The notes under the pieces are model-generated. The model made no database searches. It was given only the letters and a program-made list of their open reading frames with translations, and was not told the origin of the DNA. From contig NZ_CP023747.1 in the NCBI RefSeq assembly GCF_008704995.1, positions 310,001-374,000 on the forward strand: a stretch of 64,000 bases of DNA, read 5' to 3'. Position 1 is the first letter of the stretch, and each line of letters starts with the position of its first letter. Of this stretch, positions 16,599 through 25,013 are shown one piece after another. The translations under genes were made by a program, and so were the position numbers. The stretch comes from Streptomyces nodosus (GTDB lineage Bacteria > Actinomycetota > Actinomycetes > Streptomycetales > Streptomycetaceae).

Positions 16599-17237
16599 TT
16601 ACAAGGTTCCTGCGTCCGGCCAGTGGGACCAGTGGGTGTTCGCCGGAAGTGTCGGCCGGTACCGGGCCAGGTCCCCGGAGTCCAATACTTCGGCAATCAC
16701 CTGGAAGGTCTCGTGCTCACTGGGCATGACATCGCAGAAGTCCTCCGGTTGGTTCCACTCGTCAAGCCGCAGCAGTTCCGGCAGGTCGGTGGGAATGCCG
16801 GCCCGCAACTCCGTCTCGTCGGCCAGCAGAAGCCCCGTGTTCGCAGGCGCCAGCAGGCGGAACACGTCCTGCAGCGGGGTGCCGGCGGCGGCGTCGACTG
16901 TCAGCGCGGTACCGCGGACGACTACCGGAACTCCTCCTGCATAGACCTCGGCGACGTCGGGGCCGATCTCCTCCATGTTGTCCACCCGCGCCAGGAAGTC
17001 GCTGAATCCGGGCTCGCCATGCGGCAGACAGTTGCCGAGGCAGTGGACGACGTCGATGAGGTTGCCGCTGCGCGGGCTGTAACCCAGCAGCTCAGCGACC
17101 ACGGCCCAACGCGTACTGTCGCCGAACAAGTGGATCCGCGCATCGACCGGGTAGTAGTAGCCGTTGGCCAGGTCCGGGAACTCTGCCTTGTCCGCGCAGA
17201 GATCGAACTGCCCAAGGATCGACGAGGTTGTCATCAC
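16599..17237 (-). CDS. Conserved hypothetical protein (212 aa)
   Basis: Soluble acidic protein. The start MTTSSILGQFDLCADKAEFP, DLANGYYYPVDARIHLFGDS, RWAVVAELLGYSPRSGNLID and the middle VVVRGTALTVDAAAG, PLQDVFRLLAPANTGLLL are the distinctive parts; the C-terminus EDFCDVMPSEHETFQVIAEV, LDSGDLARYRPTLPANTHW. The pattern resembles a family I associate with DUF7003 proteins and, more loosely, SMI1/KNR4-type immunity-like proteins, but I cannot confirm it. Two adjacent ATG codons at the start. It stands alone, between the IS256 remnant and a gene-poor stretch. Confidence 0.6.
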   Translation of the reverse strand: MMTTSSILGQFDLCADKAEFPDLANGYYYPVDARIHLFGDSTRWAVVAELLGYSPRSGNLIDVVHCLGNCLPHGEPGFSDFLARVDNMEEIGPDVAEVYAGGVPVVVRGTALTVDAAAGTPLQDVFRLLAPANTGLLLADETELRAGIPTDLPELLRLDEWNQPEDFCDVMPSEHETFQVIAEVLDSGDLARYRPTLPANTHWSHWPDAGTL

Positions 17238-17782
17238 GACTCCAGGCTAGGACCGGGCTCTCGGCCGCTTGCCAGCGGGAGTCCGCGGCCTGGACCAACC
17301 GCCGACGGGTCACCTGGCGGGTGTTCATCGCCCGCCAGATGAAGCCCCACCGCCACTGGCGCCAGCCGCGTCCCACCCATCCCTCGGCAAACCTCGCTGA
17401 TCTCCTTCGAGGCTTCGACACTTCGAAGATCAGCCGGTGGCCGCTCATCCATGCGGGCACCGTCCCGGTGCCGGAGCAAACCCTCGGATCAAGTCAAACC
17501 CGCACACCGCTTCCCTGGACGCACCTATCGTGGGGCGCACGCTGGACACTCCCGCATCCGCATACCCGGTACCGGGCTGCCGGTCCGATCTCTTCCCTGA
17601 CTGTCGCTCGGCCGGCGTCTGGTGTCGCGGCCGGTCGGCCCCCTGGGCGGCGTCTGTTCGCGGCAGTGCCAGAGGGGGCGCGGTGCACCCATGTTCGCGC
17701 GGTCTTCTTGCCTGATTCCCGGGGATGAAGACTCGATTCGTCGGCAACCGTCGGCAAGTCTGATCATCCCGGGGGTGATTCC
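17238..17782. other. 545-bp stretch without a supported gene
   Basis: Several short overlapping frames on both strands, none with a recognisable domain or convincing start. Probably decayed coding sequence between two remnants. Confidence 0.35.
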
Positions 17783-18105
17783 ATGGGTACATCTCTCATC
17801 GTCGCCAACCGCAAGATGGTCCTGATCAGCGGAGCATCCGGTGGTATCGGTGAGGCCTCCGTACGGCGTCTGGCAGCTGACGGTCATCACGTGGTCCCCG
17901 GGGCCCCGTCGCACGGACCGGCTTGCGCTGCTGGTGAGGCAACTTGAGGCGGCTGGGCGCTGCGCGGAGTTCACTGGGCTGGAGGTGACGGACCGCGGGA
18001 GCATGGCCTGGGTCGCGCAGGGTGCGATGGCGCGCCGCGGCCGGATCGACGTGTTGGCCGACGACGCGGATGTCATGCCGCCGGCGCCGAATTGTCTTCT
18101 CTCTT
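17783..18105 (+). pseudogene. 5' half of a short-chain dehydrogenase gene, frameshifted and truncated
   Basis: ATG 17783 opens MVLISGASGGIGEASVRRLA (cofactor loop GxxxGIG) and AADGHHVV; an extra C in the CCCC run at 17904-17907 then breaks the frame. In the next frame the protein continues GPRRTDRLALLVRQLEAAGR, LEVTDRGSMAWVAQGAMARR, GRIDVLADDADVMPP, where the usual NNAG motif has become DDAD. The gene then stops being SDR-like, so the catalytic half is missing. By chance the second frame is continuous with the aldehyde dehydrogenase downstream, giving a false long ORF from 17841. Confidence 0.7.
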
Positions 18106-18155
18106 CTCTTTCCTCCGTGCCCGGCCGGGTGCGGAGGCCTGAACACGGAGTTCAC

Positions 18156-19595
18156 ATGTCACACAATCCCGGCGCCCCCTGGGCGTTCACGCTGACGATC
18201 GGTGGCCGTCCGGTGGCCGGTGGGCCGACCTTCGATGTCATCAACCCGGCGACCGGCCGGGTCGTGGCGGCCGCCCCTGACTGCACGCGTGAGCAGCTGG
18301 ACGAGGCGGTCACGGCCGCGCGGGCCGCGTTCCCCGCCTGGGCCGCCCTCGCCGTGGCGGAGCGTCGGCGGCTCCTGGTGTCGATGGCGGACGCAGTGGA
18401 CGAACACACACAGGAACTGGCGGGCCTGGTCGTGCTGGAGCAGGGCAAACCCAGGCCGGTCGCCGTCGCGGAGGTCGCCGGGCTGGCGCTGTGGCTGCGG
18501 CAGACCGCTGGGCTGGAACTGCCGGAGACGGTGAACCAGGACGACGGGGAGCGCTGGTCGGTGACCCGGCGTCTGCCGCTGGGCGTGGTGGCGGCGATCA
18601 CGCCGTGGAACTACCCGGTCGGGCAGGCGTCGTTCAAGGTCGGTCCGGCGCTGCTGGCGGGCAACACCGTGGTGCTCAAGCCGTCGGCGTTCACACCGCT
18701 GGCGAACCTGCGGCTGGGCGAGGTGTGGCGGGACCTGCTGCCGGCCGGCGTGATGAACGTGGTGGCCGGCAGCGGGAGCCTGGGCTCGTGGGTGACCGGG
18801 CACCCGGGCTTCGACAAGATCAGCTTCACGGGGTCGACGCAGACCGGCCGCAAGGTGATGGCGAGCGCGGCACAGCGCCTGGCCCGGGTCACCCTCGAAC
18901 TCGGGGGGAACGACGCGGCGATCGTACTGCCGGACGTGGACGTGAAGGAGGTGGCGCCCCAGCTGTTCTGGGCGGCGTTCGCCAACAGCGGGCAGATCTG
19001 CCTGGCGACCAAGCGGCTGTATGTGCACGAGGACGTGTACGACGACCTGGCGTGTGAGCTGGTGCGGCTGGCCGAGCAGGCGCGGGTCGGTGACCCGTCC
19101 GAGAGCGAGGTCGACCTCGGGCCGGTGTCCAACCGGCGGCAGTACGAGACGGTGGTCTCGCTGCTGCGCGACTGCCGGGACCGCGGCTACCGGTTCCTGA
19201 CGGGCGGGCTGCCCGAGGACGGGGGCGGGGGCTGGTTCGTGGCGCCGACGCTGGTGGACGACCCGCCCGAGTCTTCGCGGATCGTGCGCGAGGAGCAGTT
19301 CGGGCCGGTGCTGCCGCTGCTGAAGTACCGGGACATGGACGACGCGGTGCAGCGGGCGAACGCCGGCGAGTATGCGCTGGGCGCGTCGGTGTGGGCCGGT
19401 GATCCGGAGGCCGGGCAGGAGGTGGCCGCGCAGCTGGAGGCGGGCACGGTGTGGGTGAACGAGGTGATGCACCTGGATCCGCTGGTCCCGTTCGGCGGCA
19501 GGAAACAGTCAGGAATCGGGGTCGAGAGCGGCCTGGCCGGCCTACTGGAGTTCACCGAGCCGCAGACTCTGAGCGTGCGACGATCACGGCGTTGA
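18156..19595 (+). CDS. NAD(P)-dependent aldehyde dehydrogenase
   Basis: 479 residues from ATG 18156 (HNPGAPWAFTLTIGGRPVAG); the ORF is open further upstream only because of the SDR remnant. Classical ALDH superfamily: FDVINPATGRVVAAAPDCTR, ITPWNYPVGQASFKVGPALL, AGNTVVLKPSAFTPLANLRL, SFTGSTQTGRKVMASAAQRL (NAD loop), VTLELGGNDAAIVLPDVDV with the general base Glu, FANSGQICLATKRLYVHED with the nucleophile Cys, EEQFGPVLPLLKY and the C-terminal GTVWVNEVMHLDPLVPFGGR KQSGIG oligomerisation strand. Betaine/aminobutyraldehyde- or phenylacetaldehyde-like oxidation of an aldehyde to the acid in the cytoplasm. Substrate not deducible from the isolated context. Confidence 0.9.
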   Translation: MSHNPGAPWAFTLTIGGRPVAGGPTFDVINPATGRVVAAAPDCTREQLDEAVTAARAAFPAWAALAVAERRRLLVSMADAVDEHTQELAGLVVLEQGKPRPVAVAEVAGLALWLRQTAGLELPETVNQDDGERWSVTRRLPLGVVAAITPWNYPVGQASFKVGPALLAGNTVVLKPSAFTPLANLRLGEVWRDLLPAGVMNVVAGSGSLGSWVTGHPGFDKISFTGSTQTGRKVMASAAQRLARVTLELGGNDAAIVLPDVDVKEVAPQLFWAAFANSGQICLATKRLYVHEDVYDDLACELVRLAEQARVGDPSESEVDLGPVSNRRQYETVVSLLRDCRDRGYRFLTGGLPEDGGGGWFVAPTLVDDPPESSRIVREEQFGPVLPLLKYRDMDDAVQRANAGEYALGASVWAGDPEAGQEVAAQLEAGTVWVNEVMHLDPLVPFGGRKQSGIGVESGLAGLLEFTEPQTLSVRRSRR

Positions 19596-19687
19596 CGACT
19601 GCGATGGTGAGCCGGTGCGGCGGGGCAGCCTCCGGCATGCCCCGCTCAGCCATGTCGTCCCCGCATCGACCCCACAGGGGACGCCCG

Positions 19688-20599
19688 TCAGTGCGGCCTG
19701 TCGGGTGCGGCCATGGAGGCCAGGCACGTGAGGGCCTCTTCACTTGGGCTGGAGGGTAGGGCGGAGCCGACCAGGAGTTCCTGACCGCGGGCGTCACGCA
19801 CGTCGAAACTCTGATAGGTGAGTTCGATACGGCCCGCCTGAGGGTGCACGAAGACCTTGCGGGCCCGGGTCAGTGCCTTGACGTTCTGGTCGGCCCACAG
19901 AGAGCGGAACTCGGCCGACCCGTCGTGCAGTTCGGTGATCAGGTCGTCGATCTCGGGGGCGTCGGTGAACCGGGCGGCATTCAGACGCAAGGCGTGGACG
20001 GCGGCTCCGGCAACGAGAGGACGCTCCGGGAAGACCTCGTCGGCGCGCGGGTGGGTGAACAGGATCCGCGGCATACTGCTCTCGCCGCCGAAGGGGGACA
20101 GCAGGGCCCGGGCCAGAGCGTTGCCGGCCAGAACGTCCAAGGCCGGCCCCAGAACATAGGCAGCCGCCGAGGGAAAGGCGTCAAGGAGGCGCAGCAGGTC
20201 GGGGTGCACCTGGTCTCGCAGGGCGTCGGCCCTCAGACGCGGGGTGGTGCCCGCCAGCCGGAACAGGTGGTCGCGGGCGTCGGGAGCAAGCCGCAGAGCG
20301 TGAGCGAGTGCCGCGACGACCTGCGGCGAGGGGTTGGTCTCGCGCCCCTGCTCGAGACGAATGTAGTAGTCGGCACTGACACCCGCCAGGACGGCGACCT
20401 CCTCGCGGCGCAGACCCTTCACACGGCGGCTGCCGACACCGGCGGGCAATGCGACGTCAGCGGGCTCCAGCCGGGAACGGCCGGCACGCAGGAACTCCCC
20501 GAAGGCGCTCGGAGGAGAGCGCCGCTCCGGGGTGACGGCAACACGCGGACGCGGTGCCCGAGCGGACACTGCGGGTGCGCTGGGTTGAACAGAACGCAT
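19688..20599 (-). CDS. XRE-family regulator with MmyB-like ligand-binding domain
   Basis: 303 residues from ATG 20599 behind GAAGGAAG; the open frame continues upstream without a start signal. HTH_31/XRE part: SAFGEFLRAGRSRLEPADVA, VKGLRREEVAVLAGVSADYY, IRLEQGRETNPSPQVVAALA, followed by the MmyB-like domain (PRLRADALRDQVHPDLLRLL, AAAYVLGPALDVLAGNALAR, VHPQAGRIELTYQSFDVRDA), the usual domain pair of a very large Streptomyces regulator family that normally controls an adjacent oxidoreductase. Here the likely target is the SDR (now a remnant) or the aldehyde dehydrogenase on the other side. Confidence 0.85.
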   Translation of the reverse strand: MRSVQPSAPAVSARAPRPRVAVTPERRSPPSAFGEFLRAGRSRLEPADVALPAGVGSRRVKGLRREEVAVLAGVSADYYIRLEQGRETNPSPQVVAALAHALRLAPDARDHLFRLAGTTPRLRADALRDQVHPDLLRLLDAFPSAAAYVLGPALDVLAGNALARALLSPFGGESSMPRILFTHPRADEVFPERPLVAGAAVHALRLNAARFTDAPEIDDLITELHDGSAEFRSLWADQNVKALTRARKVFVHPQAGRIELTYQSFDVRDARGQELLVGSALPSSPSEEALTCLASMAAPDRPH

Positions 20600-20833
20600 G
20601 ACTTCCTTCTCCTGGAGCAAATCCTCTACAGCCACGGACACAGGCCCGTGGCATCCGGGTGCGACGACACCGGGCAGGGCAACGGTGCCATCCAGACACA
20701 AGGCGGATCAGACCGGCCACGGGTGGGTGCCGCACACCCAGGCCGGTACGGCCTTCTCGGAGGTAGCGGTGCCGCACGTCGGGCACACGGCCGAGCGGTT
20801 GCGGCTGACGACCGGCCGGGTGAGCCCGTGGGC

Positions 20834-21280
20834 TCAGACGAGGGCGGCGACCAGCAGGGCGAAGGCGGCGACGATGACGGCGACGCGGACGTAGTGGAAG
20901 CGGTCCCAGCGGTTCATCTGCTCCTTCCAGTCGGCGGGCCGGTTGTCCGGGGTCCACGTCTTGCCCCGGTTGTTGATCGGGACGAGCAGCAGGATCGACA
21001 TGATCACGCTGAGGATCAGCAGCGCGCCGGCGGTGACGACGAGGCCGACGCCGTGGTGGTGCCATCCGGCGACGGCCCAGATCGCGACGAGGACGAGCGA
21101 GCCGATGTACCAGACCGGCATCACGGCGCCGAGCATCCGGCCCCCGTGGGCGCGGCCGAGTTGGCCACTGTCCTCGGGGAGTGCGTCGAGGATCCGGTTG
21201 ATGACGAAGGCGACGGAGAACTCCACCCCCACCATCAAGCCGACGACCACGGTGGTGAACACCTCGAGTGCGTTGAGCAT
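20834..21280 (-). CDS. DUF1772 integral membrane protein
   Basis: 148-residue membrane protein from ATG 21280. Four hydrophobic helices: VFTTVVVGLMVGVEFSVAFV, MPVWYIGSLVLVAIWAVAGW, VGLVVTAGALLILSVIMSIL and VRVAVIVAAFALLVAALV; between helices 3 and 4 the signature LVPINNRGKTWTPDNRPADW, KEQMNRWDRFHYVR of DUF1772 (anthrone-oxygenase-like) proteins. Divergent from a TetR gene with two 13-bp CTAGCR-N-YGCTAG palindromes between them, so probably repressed by it. Role of the family members next to TetR genes is unknown. Confidence 0.8.
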   Translation of the reverse strand: MLNALEVFTTVVVGLMVGVEFSVAFVINRILDALPEDSGQLGRAHGGRMLGAVMPVWYIGSLVLVAIWAVAGWHHHGVGLVVTAGALLILSVIMSILLLVPINNRGKTWTPDNRPADWKEQMNRWDRFHYVRVAVIVAAFALLVAALV

Positions 21281-21297
21281 GACGACCCCTCCGAGAT

Positions 21298-21361
21298 CTA
21301 GCGCCGCTAGGTGACGAGGCAACGCTAGTACTGCTGCCGCTCGCCTGTCTAGCAGTGCTAG
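21298..21361. promoter_or_regulatory. Paired 13-bp palindromes between DUF1772 and TetR genes
   Basis: CTAGCG-C-CGCTAG at 21298-21310 and CTAGCA-G-TGCTAG at 21349-21361, both perfect 6-1-6 inverted repeats, with a degenerate third CGCTAGTACTGCTG between them. One lies just before each divergent start codon, as expected if the TetR protein represses both genes. CTAG is rare in such genomes, making chance occurrence unlikely. Confidence 0.7.
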
Positions 21362-21370
21362 AGTCGGATC

Positions 21371-21949
21371 ATGTCGGTACAGGAACGCAAGGAGCGTGAG
21401 AGGGCGGGCCGCGAACGCCTCATCGTGGCGACGGCCCGCGAACTCGCCGAGCAGCAGGGCTGGGACGCGGTCACCACCCGCCGGCTGGCCGAGCGCATCG
21501 AGTACAGCCAGCCCGTCCTCTACAGCCACTTCCGCGGCAAACGCGAGATCGTCGGCGCCGTCGCCCTCCAGGGCGCCACCGAGATGGCCGCGGAGGTACG
21601 GGCCGCAACCGCTGCCGCGGAAGGCCCACGCACCCGGGTGTACGCCCTCGCCCGCGCCTACCTCGACTTCGCCGCACGCAACCCGGCCGTCTACGACGCC
21701 CTCTTCCAGCTCGACGGCGGCCTCGCGTACGCACAGGAGGACACCCCCGAGCCGCTGAAGGACGCCTTCGCCGCACTGTTGGAGAGCCTGGGTGAAGTCG
21801 CCGGAGACGGCGTCCACCCGGGGCTGTTCACCGAGGTGTTCTGGGCGGCCCTGCACGGGCTGGCGACCCTGACCCGGGCGGGACGACTGCTGCCGGGGGA
21901 TGCCGAGCGGAGGGTGGAGCTGCTGGTGGACCGGCTCGCCATCGTCTGA
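21371..21949 (+). CDS. TetR-family repressor (WHG domain)
   Basis: 192 residues from ATG 21371. HTH: AGRERLIVATARELAEQQGW, VTTRRLAERIEYSQPVLYSH, FRGKREIVGAVALQGATEMA. Ligand domain: RVYALARAYLDFAARNPAVY, DALFQLDGGLAYAQEDTPEP, LFTEVFWAALHGLATLTRAG, a WHG-type C-terminus. Expected to bind the two CTAGC palindromes upstream and control itself plus the divergent DUF1772 gene. Confidence 0.85.
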   Translation: MSVQERKERERAGRERLIVATARELAEQQGWDAVTTRRLAERIEYSQPVLYSHFRGKREIVGAVALQGATEMAAEVRAATAAAEGPRTRVYALARAYLDFAARNPAVYDALFQLDGGLAYAQEDTPEPLKDAFAALLESLGEVAGDGVHPGLFTEVFWAALHGLATLTRAGRLLPGDAERRVELLVDRLAIV

Positions 21950-22166
21950 CCCACCATCCCGGCAGGCAGACAGCCGAGGTCCTCGGTCCCCGCCGTCGGC
22001 CTGCGGCATCGCCTCCGGTCACTCGCGCCCATACGCCGCAGCCGCAGATTGCGGGGCCCCGTAGCTCAAGCAGGCACCCGCCCCGGAAGTGCGATGCTCA
22101 TCGAGCACGACCCGATACACGCCCTAACGCCGCGGCATTCGCCGCTGCCCTCGTCGTCGTCCTCGT

Positions 22167-22405
22167 CTAGTGCTGTGACCGGGAAGGTTTGCCGGAAAGC
22201 TCGCGGCGTCCGGTGCTGGGGGGCACCTCCCACGCCCTTCAGGCAGTGGGGGAGCATCGCAAGGCGGAGCATTACCCGCGTACTGGATGTACTCGGGTGG
22301 TGCGACAACGCGGCGGTGGGGGCACCTCCCGCGCGAGCGCAGCCGAGCGTGGGGGAGCCGCGCCGGGCGTCGCGAGCCGGTGAACCTTCCCGGCCACAGC
22401 ACTAG
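22167..22405. repeat. MITE-like non-coding element flanked by CTAG
   Basis: A 231-bp element (22171-22401) bounded on both sides by CTAG. Its ends are inverted repeats: TGCTGTGACCGGGAAGGTT on the left against TGCTGTGGCCGGGAAGGTT read from the right end, about 22 of 25 bases matching when extended to CCGG. No ORF inside. The interior holds two GGGGGCACCTCCC...GGGGGAG hairpins and a GTACTGGATGTACTCGGGTG stretch that I recognise as commonly repeated in Streptomyces intergenic DNA. CTAG flanks suggest mobilisation by an IS701-type transposase. It abuts the next IS directly. Confidence 0.7.
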
Positions 22406-23847
22406 TAGGGCTTGGTCAGGTTGGTATCGGGGTGGGTATGTCGCGGTGACAGGTGGGGCAGGTGCCGATCCAGAGGGCGAGGAGTGTCTGCATCTCGCGG
22501 ACTACTTGGTAAAGGCTCAGTCCTGCGCCGCGTCTTTTGGGTCGTGTGCCAGCCGTTGCAGGGTGCAGAAGGCGTGGGCAGCCGAGACGAGGGTGACGTG
22601 GTGGTGCCAGCCGTTCCAGGTGCGGCCTTCGAAATGGGCCAGTCCGAGGGCTTGTTTCATCTCGCGGTAGTCGTGCTCGATGCGCCAGCGGAGCTTGGCC
22701 AGTCGGACCAGCGAGGCCAGGGGCATGCCGGAGGGCAGACTGGACAGCCAGAACTGCACCGGTTCCGGCTCGGTGGCGGGCCATTCGGCCAGCAGCCATC
22801 GCTCGGGCAGCCCCGCGCCCTTGGTGGCCTGGCGGATCTCGCGTCCGGCGGGCCGGATGCGCAGGACGACGAAGCGCGAGTACATGCGTTTGAAGCCACT
22901 GCGCCCCTTTCCCGGCCGGGAACCCTCGCGCCAGGACACCGGCCGGGCCGCCTGCCGGCCGGCCTCGATGACCAGTTCCTTCACCGTCATCGGCTTGTCC
23001 GGATACGTCGCCACCGGCGGTCGGCCAATGCCCTGATAAGGCGGGGTAACCGGCTGCGCATGTTCAGGGTGAGCAGTGAGCCGGGAGGAGACGCCGACGG
23101 CGTAAGCCAGTTTCCGTTCTTCCAGGGCCAGGCGGAAGGCGGTGGCGTCGCCGTATCCGGCGTCCGCGACGACCAGCGGAACGTCCACGCCCCAACTGCG
23201 GGCCTCGTCGATCATGTCCAGGGCCAACTGCCACTTCTCCACATGGCCGGCGTCGGCGGGGACGCCGCAACGCTGACGGCGGGCGACCTTGGCCGCATCC
23301 GTCTCCGGCGAGGCGGGATCCCAGGAAGCGGGCAGGAACAGCCGCCAGTCGATCGCGGCCGAGGCACGGTCGTTGGCCAGGTGCAGCGACACGCCTACCT
23401 GGCAGTTGGTGACCTTGCCCGCGGTGCCGGTGTACTGCCGGGATACGCATGCAGAGGCGTTACCGTCCTTGAGGAAGCCGGTGTCGTCGACGATCAGTGC
23501 CTCCGGACCGATCGCTTCATACATCCTCCAGGCCAGCCGGGCCCGCACATGGGCCGCATTCCACGGACTGGAGGTGATGAAGTGCGCCAGCGCCTGGCGG
23601 TTGCCGTCCTCGCCGAGACGGGCAGCCATCGGTTCCACCGACTTGCGCCGCCCGTCCAGCAGCAGCCCTCGTACATACGCCTGCCCCCAGCGCCGCTGGT
23701 CCGCGCGGAAGAACCCGTCGAACAACTCCGCCGTGAACGCCTCCAGGTCCTCCCGGACCTCGGTCATCTCCCCAGGTGTCACACCCCCACAACGACACCC
23801 CGACGCCACCGGACACGCCACTCACGAGTGAAGCTGACCAAGCCCTA
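22406..23847. mobile_element. IS701-family insertion sequence, 1442 bp, CTAG target duplication
   Basis: Ends are a perfect 14-bp inverted repeat, TAGGGCTTGGTCAG at 22406-22419 and its complement at 23834-23847. Both sides carry CTAG (22402-22405 and 23848-23851), the target duplication typical of IS701-like elements. One transposase gene on the minus strand fills it. The left CTAG is the same one that ends the MITE, so either the IS jumped into the CTAG at the MITE edge or vice versa. Confidence 0.9.
22517..23767 (-). CDS. IS701-family transposase (C-terminus in the -1 frame)
   Basis: 416 residues from ATG 23767 (TEVREDLEAFTAELFDGFFR); a GTG at 23782 is an alternative. DDE signatures: ALIVDDTGFLKDGNASACVS (first Asp), VPLVVADAGYGDATAFRLAL (second Asp) and LAKLRWRIEHDYREMKQALG (the Glu in YREMK), plus HFEGRTWNGWHHHVTLVSAA. 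The frame closes after LAHDPKDAAQD. Relatives end in a conserved LYQVVREMQTLLA...TCPTCHR tail; here that tail is present in the -1 frame down to 22416, and the overlap contains CCCAAAA (22541-22535 on the minus strand), a sequence of slippery X-XXY-YYZ form in the correct phase. So the element either uses programmed frameshifting or has a one-base lesion. Confidence 0.85.
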   Translation of the reverse strand: MTEVREDLEAFTAELFDGFFRADQRRWGQAYVRGLLLDGRRKSVEPMAARLGEDGNRQALAHFITSSPWNAAHVRARLAWRMYEAIGPEALIVDDTGFLKDGNASACVSRQYTGTAGKVTNCQVGVSLHLANDRASAAIDWRLFLPASWDPASPETDAAKVARRQRCGVPADAGHVEKWQLALDMIDEARSWGVDVPLVVADAGYGDATAFRLALEERKLAYAVGVSSRLTAHPEHAQPVTPPYQGIGRPPVATYPDKPMTVKELVIEAGRQAARPVSWREGSRPGKGRSGFKRMYSRFVVLRIRPAGREIRQATKGAGLPERWLLAEWPATEPEPVQFWLSSLPSGMPLASLVRLAKLRWRIEHDYREMKQALGLAHFEGRTWNGWHHHVTLVSAAHAFCTLQRLAHDPKDAAQD

Positions 23848-23986
23848 CTAGCGTGGCTACATAGGTGACCAACGTGAAGCCTCTGGTAGCTACGGACATG
23901 ATCTTGTGGTGAGACCTGTCCTACCAGGGGCTTCACGGCTGCGCACGGCCAGGGCATCATGCGTCGAGGCCGGCTCAGAGCGGGAT

Positions 23987-24150
23987 GAGACCTGCCAATG
24001 TCGGTTTGAACCCGCAGGCGTCGAAGTAGAACGACCGTAGAGCGTCCTCGAAGTCGACGTGAAGCCATCGCATCCGGCTTCGCGGGCTTGCCGGGCGGCC
24101 TCGGCGATGAGTTCGGCTCCGATCCCGGACCGGCGGTGGCCCTCCATGCG
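23987..24150 (-). pseudogene. C-terminal fragment of a GNAT acetyltransferase
   Basis: Minus-strand frame reading HRRSGIGAELIAEAARQARE, AGC, then, after a one-base frame change near 24066, LHVDFEDALRSFYFDACGF, KPTLAGLIPL and a stop near 23987. This is the Q/RxxGxG/A acetyl-CoA loop followed by the last strands of an N-acetyltransferase. The N-terminal half is absent. Lies between the IS701 element and the SDR gene. Confidence 0.6.
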
Positions 24151-24221
24151 CAGCGGAGAACTCCGGCGATCACGCCGGGGTCCTCCGCTGGCTCAGGCCC
24201 TGGAAAGGCTTCGCTCGGCCG

Positions 24222-24968
24222 TCAGGCGGTGAAGCCGCCGTCGATGTTCAGGCTGGAGCCGGTGATGTAGTCGGCGTCAGGTCCAGCAAGATACGAGACG
24301 AAAGCACCGATCTCGGCAGCGGTGCCGTAGCGGTCGGCCGCCATGACACCGAGCATGGCCTGGGCGGCGGGTCCGTCGGCGGGGTTGGCGTCGGTGTCGA
24401 TCGGTCCGGGCTGGATGTTGTTGATGGTGATGTGGCGCGGTGCCAGTTCACGCGCGAGGCCCCGGGTGAGGCTCGCCAGCGCGCCCTTTGTCAGTGCGTA
24501 GATCGACTGGTCGGGGAACGGCGTACGGTCGGCGTTGATGCTGCCGATGTTGATGATCCGCCCGCCTGTGTCCATGTGAGCCAGCGACTGTCGGATCGCG
24601 ACGACAGTGGACCGCACGTTGATCGTGAGCATGGCATCGATCTCGTCCATCTTCAGGTCGGTGATCGGTGCGAAGGACGCCACTGCGACGTTGTTCACGA
24701 GAATGTCCAGGCCGCCGAACCGCTCGACGGTCCGCGCGACGGCGGTTTCGACGTCCTCCTCGTGCATGCTGTCGGCGTGGATCGGGAACACGGCGCCTCC
24801 CGATGCGACGGCCGCGGCCGCCACGGCGTCGGCGCGCTCGGCGGACCGGGCGTAGGTGAACGCCACTGCCGCGCCGTCGGCTGCCAGGCGGGCGACGATG
24901 CCGGCGCCGACTCCCCGGGATCCTCCGGTCACCAGCGCGGTCTTGCCCTCAAGCGGTCGTGCGGTCAT
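24222..24968 (-). CDS. SDR-family oxidoreductase
   Basis: 248 residues from ATG 24968, with GAGGAAG upstream. Classical SDR: LEGKTALVTGGSRGVGAGIV (cofactor loop TGGSRGVG), HADSMHEEDVETAVARTVER, LDILVNNVAVASFAPI, RIINIGSINADRTPFPDQ with the catalytic Ser, IYALTKGALASLTRGLAREL (Y-x-x-x-K intact) and NNIQPGPIDTDANPA, ending DYITGSSLNIDGGFTA. Same strand and 45 bp downstream of the F420-type reductase gene; both lie behind the TACCGATCGGTA operators and a divergent TetR gene, so the two form one inducible unit. Confidence 0.85.
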   Translation of the reverse strand: MTARPLEGKTALVTGGSRGVGAGIVARLAADGAAVAFTYARSAERADAVAAAAVASGGAVFPIHADSMHEEDVETAVARTVERFGGLDILVNNVAVASFAPITDLKMDEIDAMLTINVRSTVVAIRQSLAHMDTGGRIINIGSINADRTPFPDQSIYALTKGALASLTRGLARELAPRHITINNIQPGPIDTDANPADGPAAQAMLGVMAADRYGTAAEIGAFVSYLAGPDADYITGSSLNIDGGFTA

Positions 24969-25013
24969 GGGTCTTCCTCTTCGTGTTGTGGAGTTGAGTC
25001 GGGACACCCGTGA

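Noticed and set aside
17841..19595. Apparent SDR-aldehyde dehydrogenase fusion protein
   Set aside because: The in-frame continuity is accidental: the SDR part is itself frameshifted and truncated and the ALDH has its own ATG with normal N-terminus at 18156.
22050..22090. tRNA-like start GGGGCCCCGTAGCTCAAG
   Set aside because: No cloverleaf: no anticodon arm or T-arm of proper length could be folded from the following bases.
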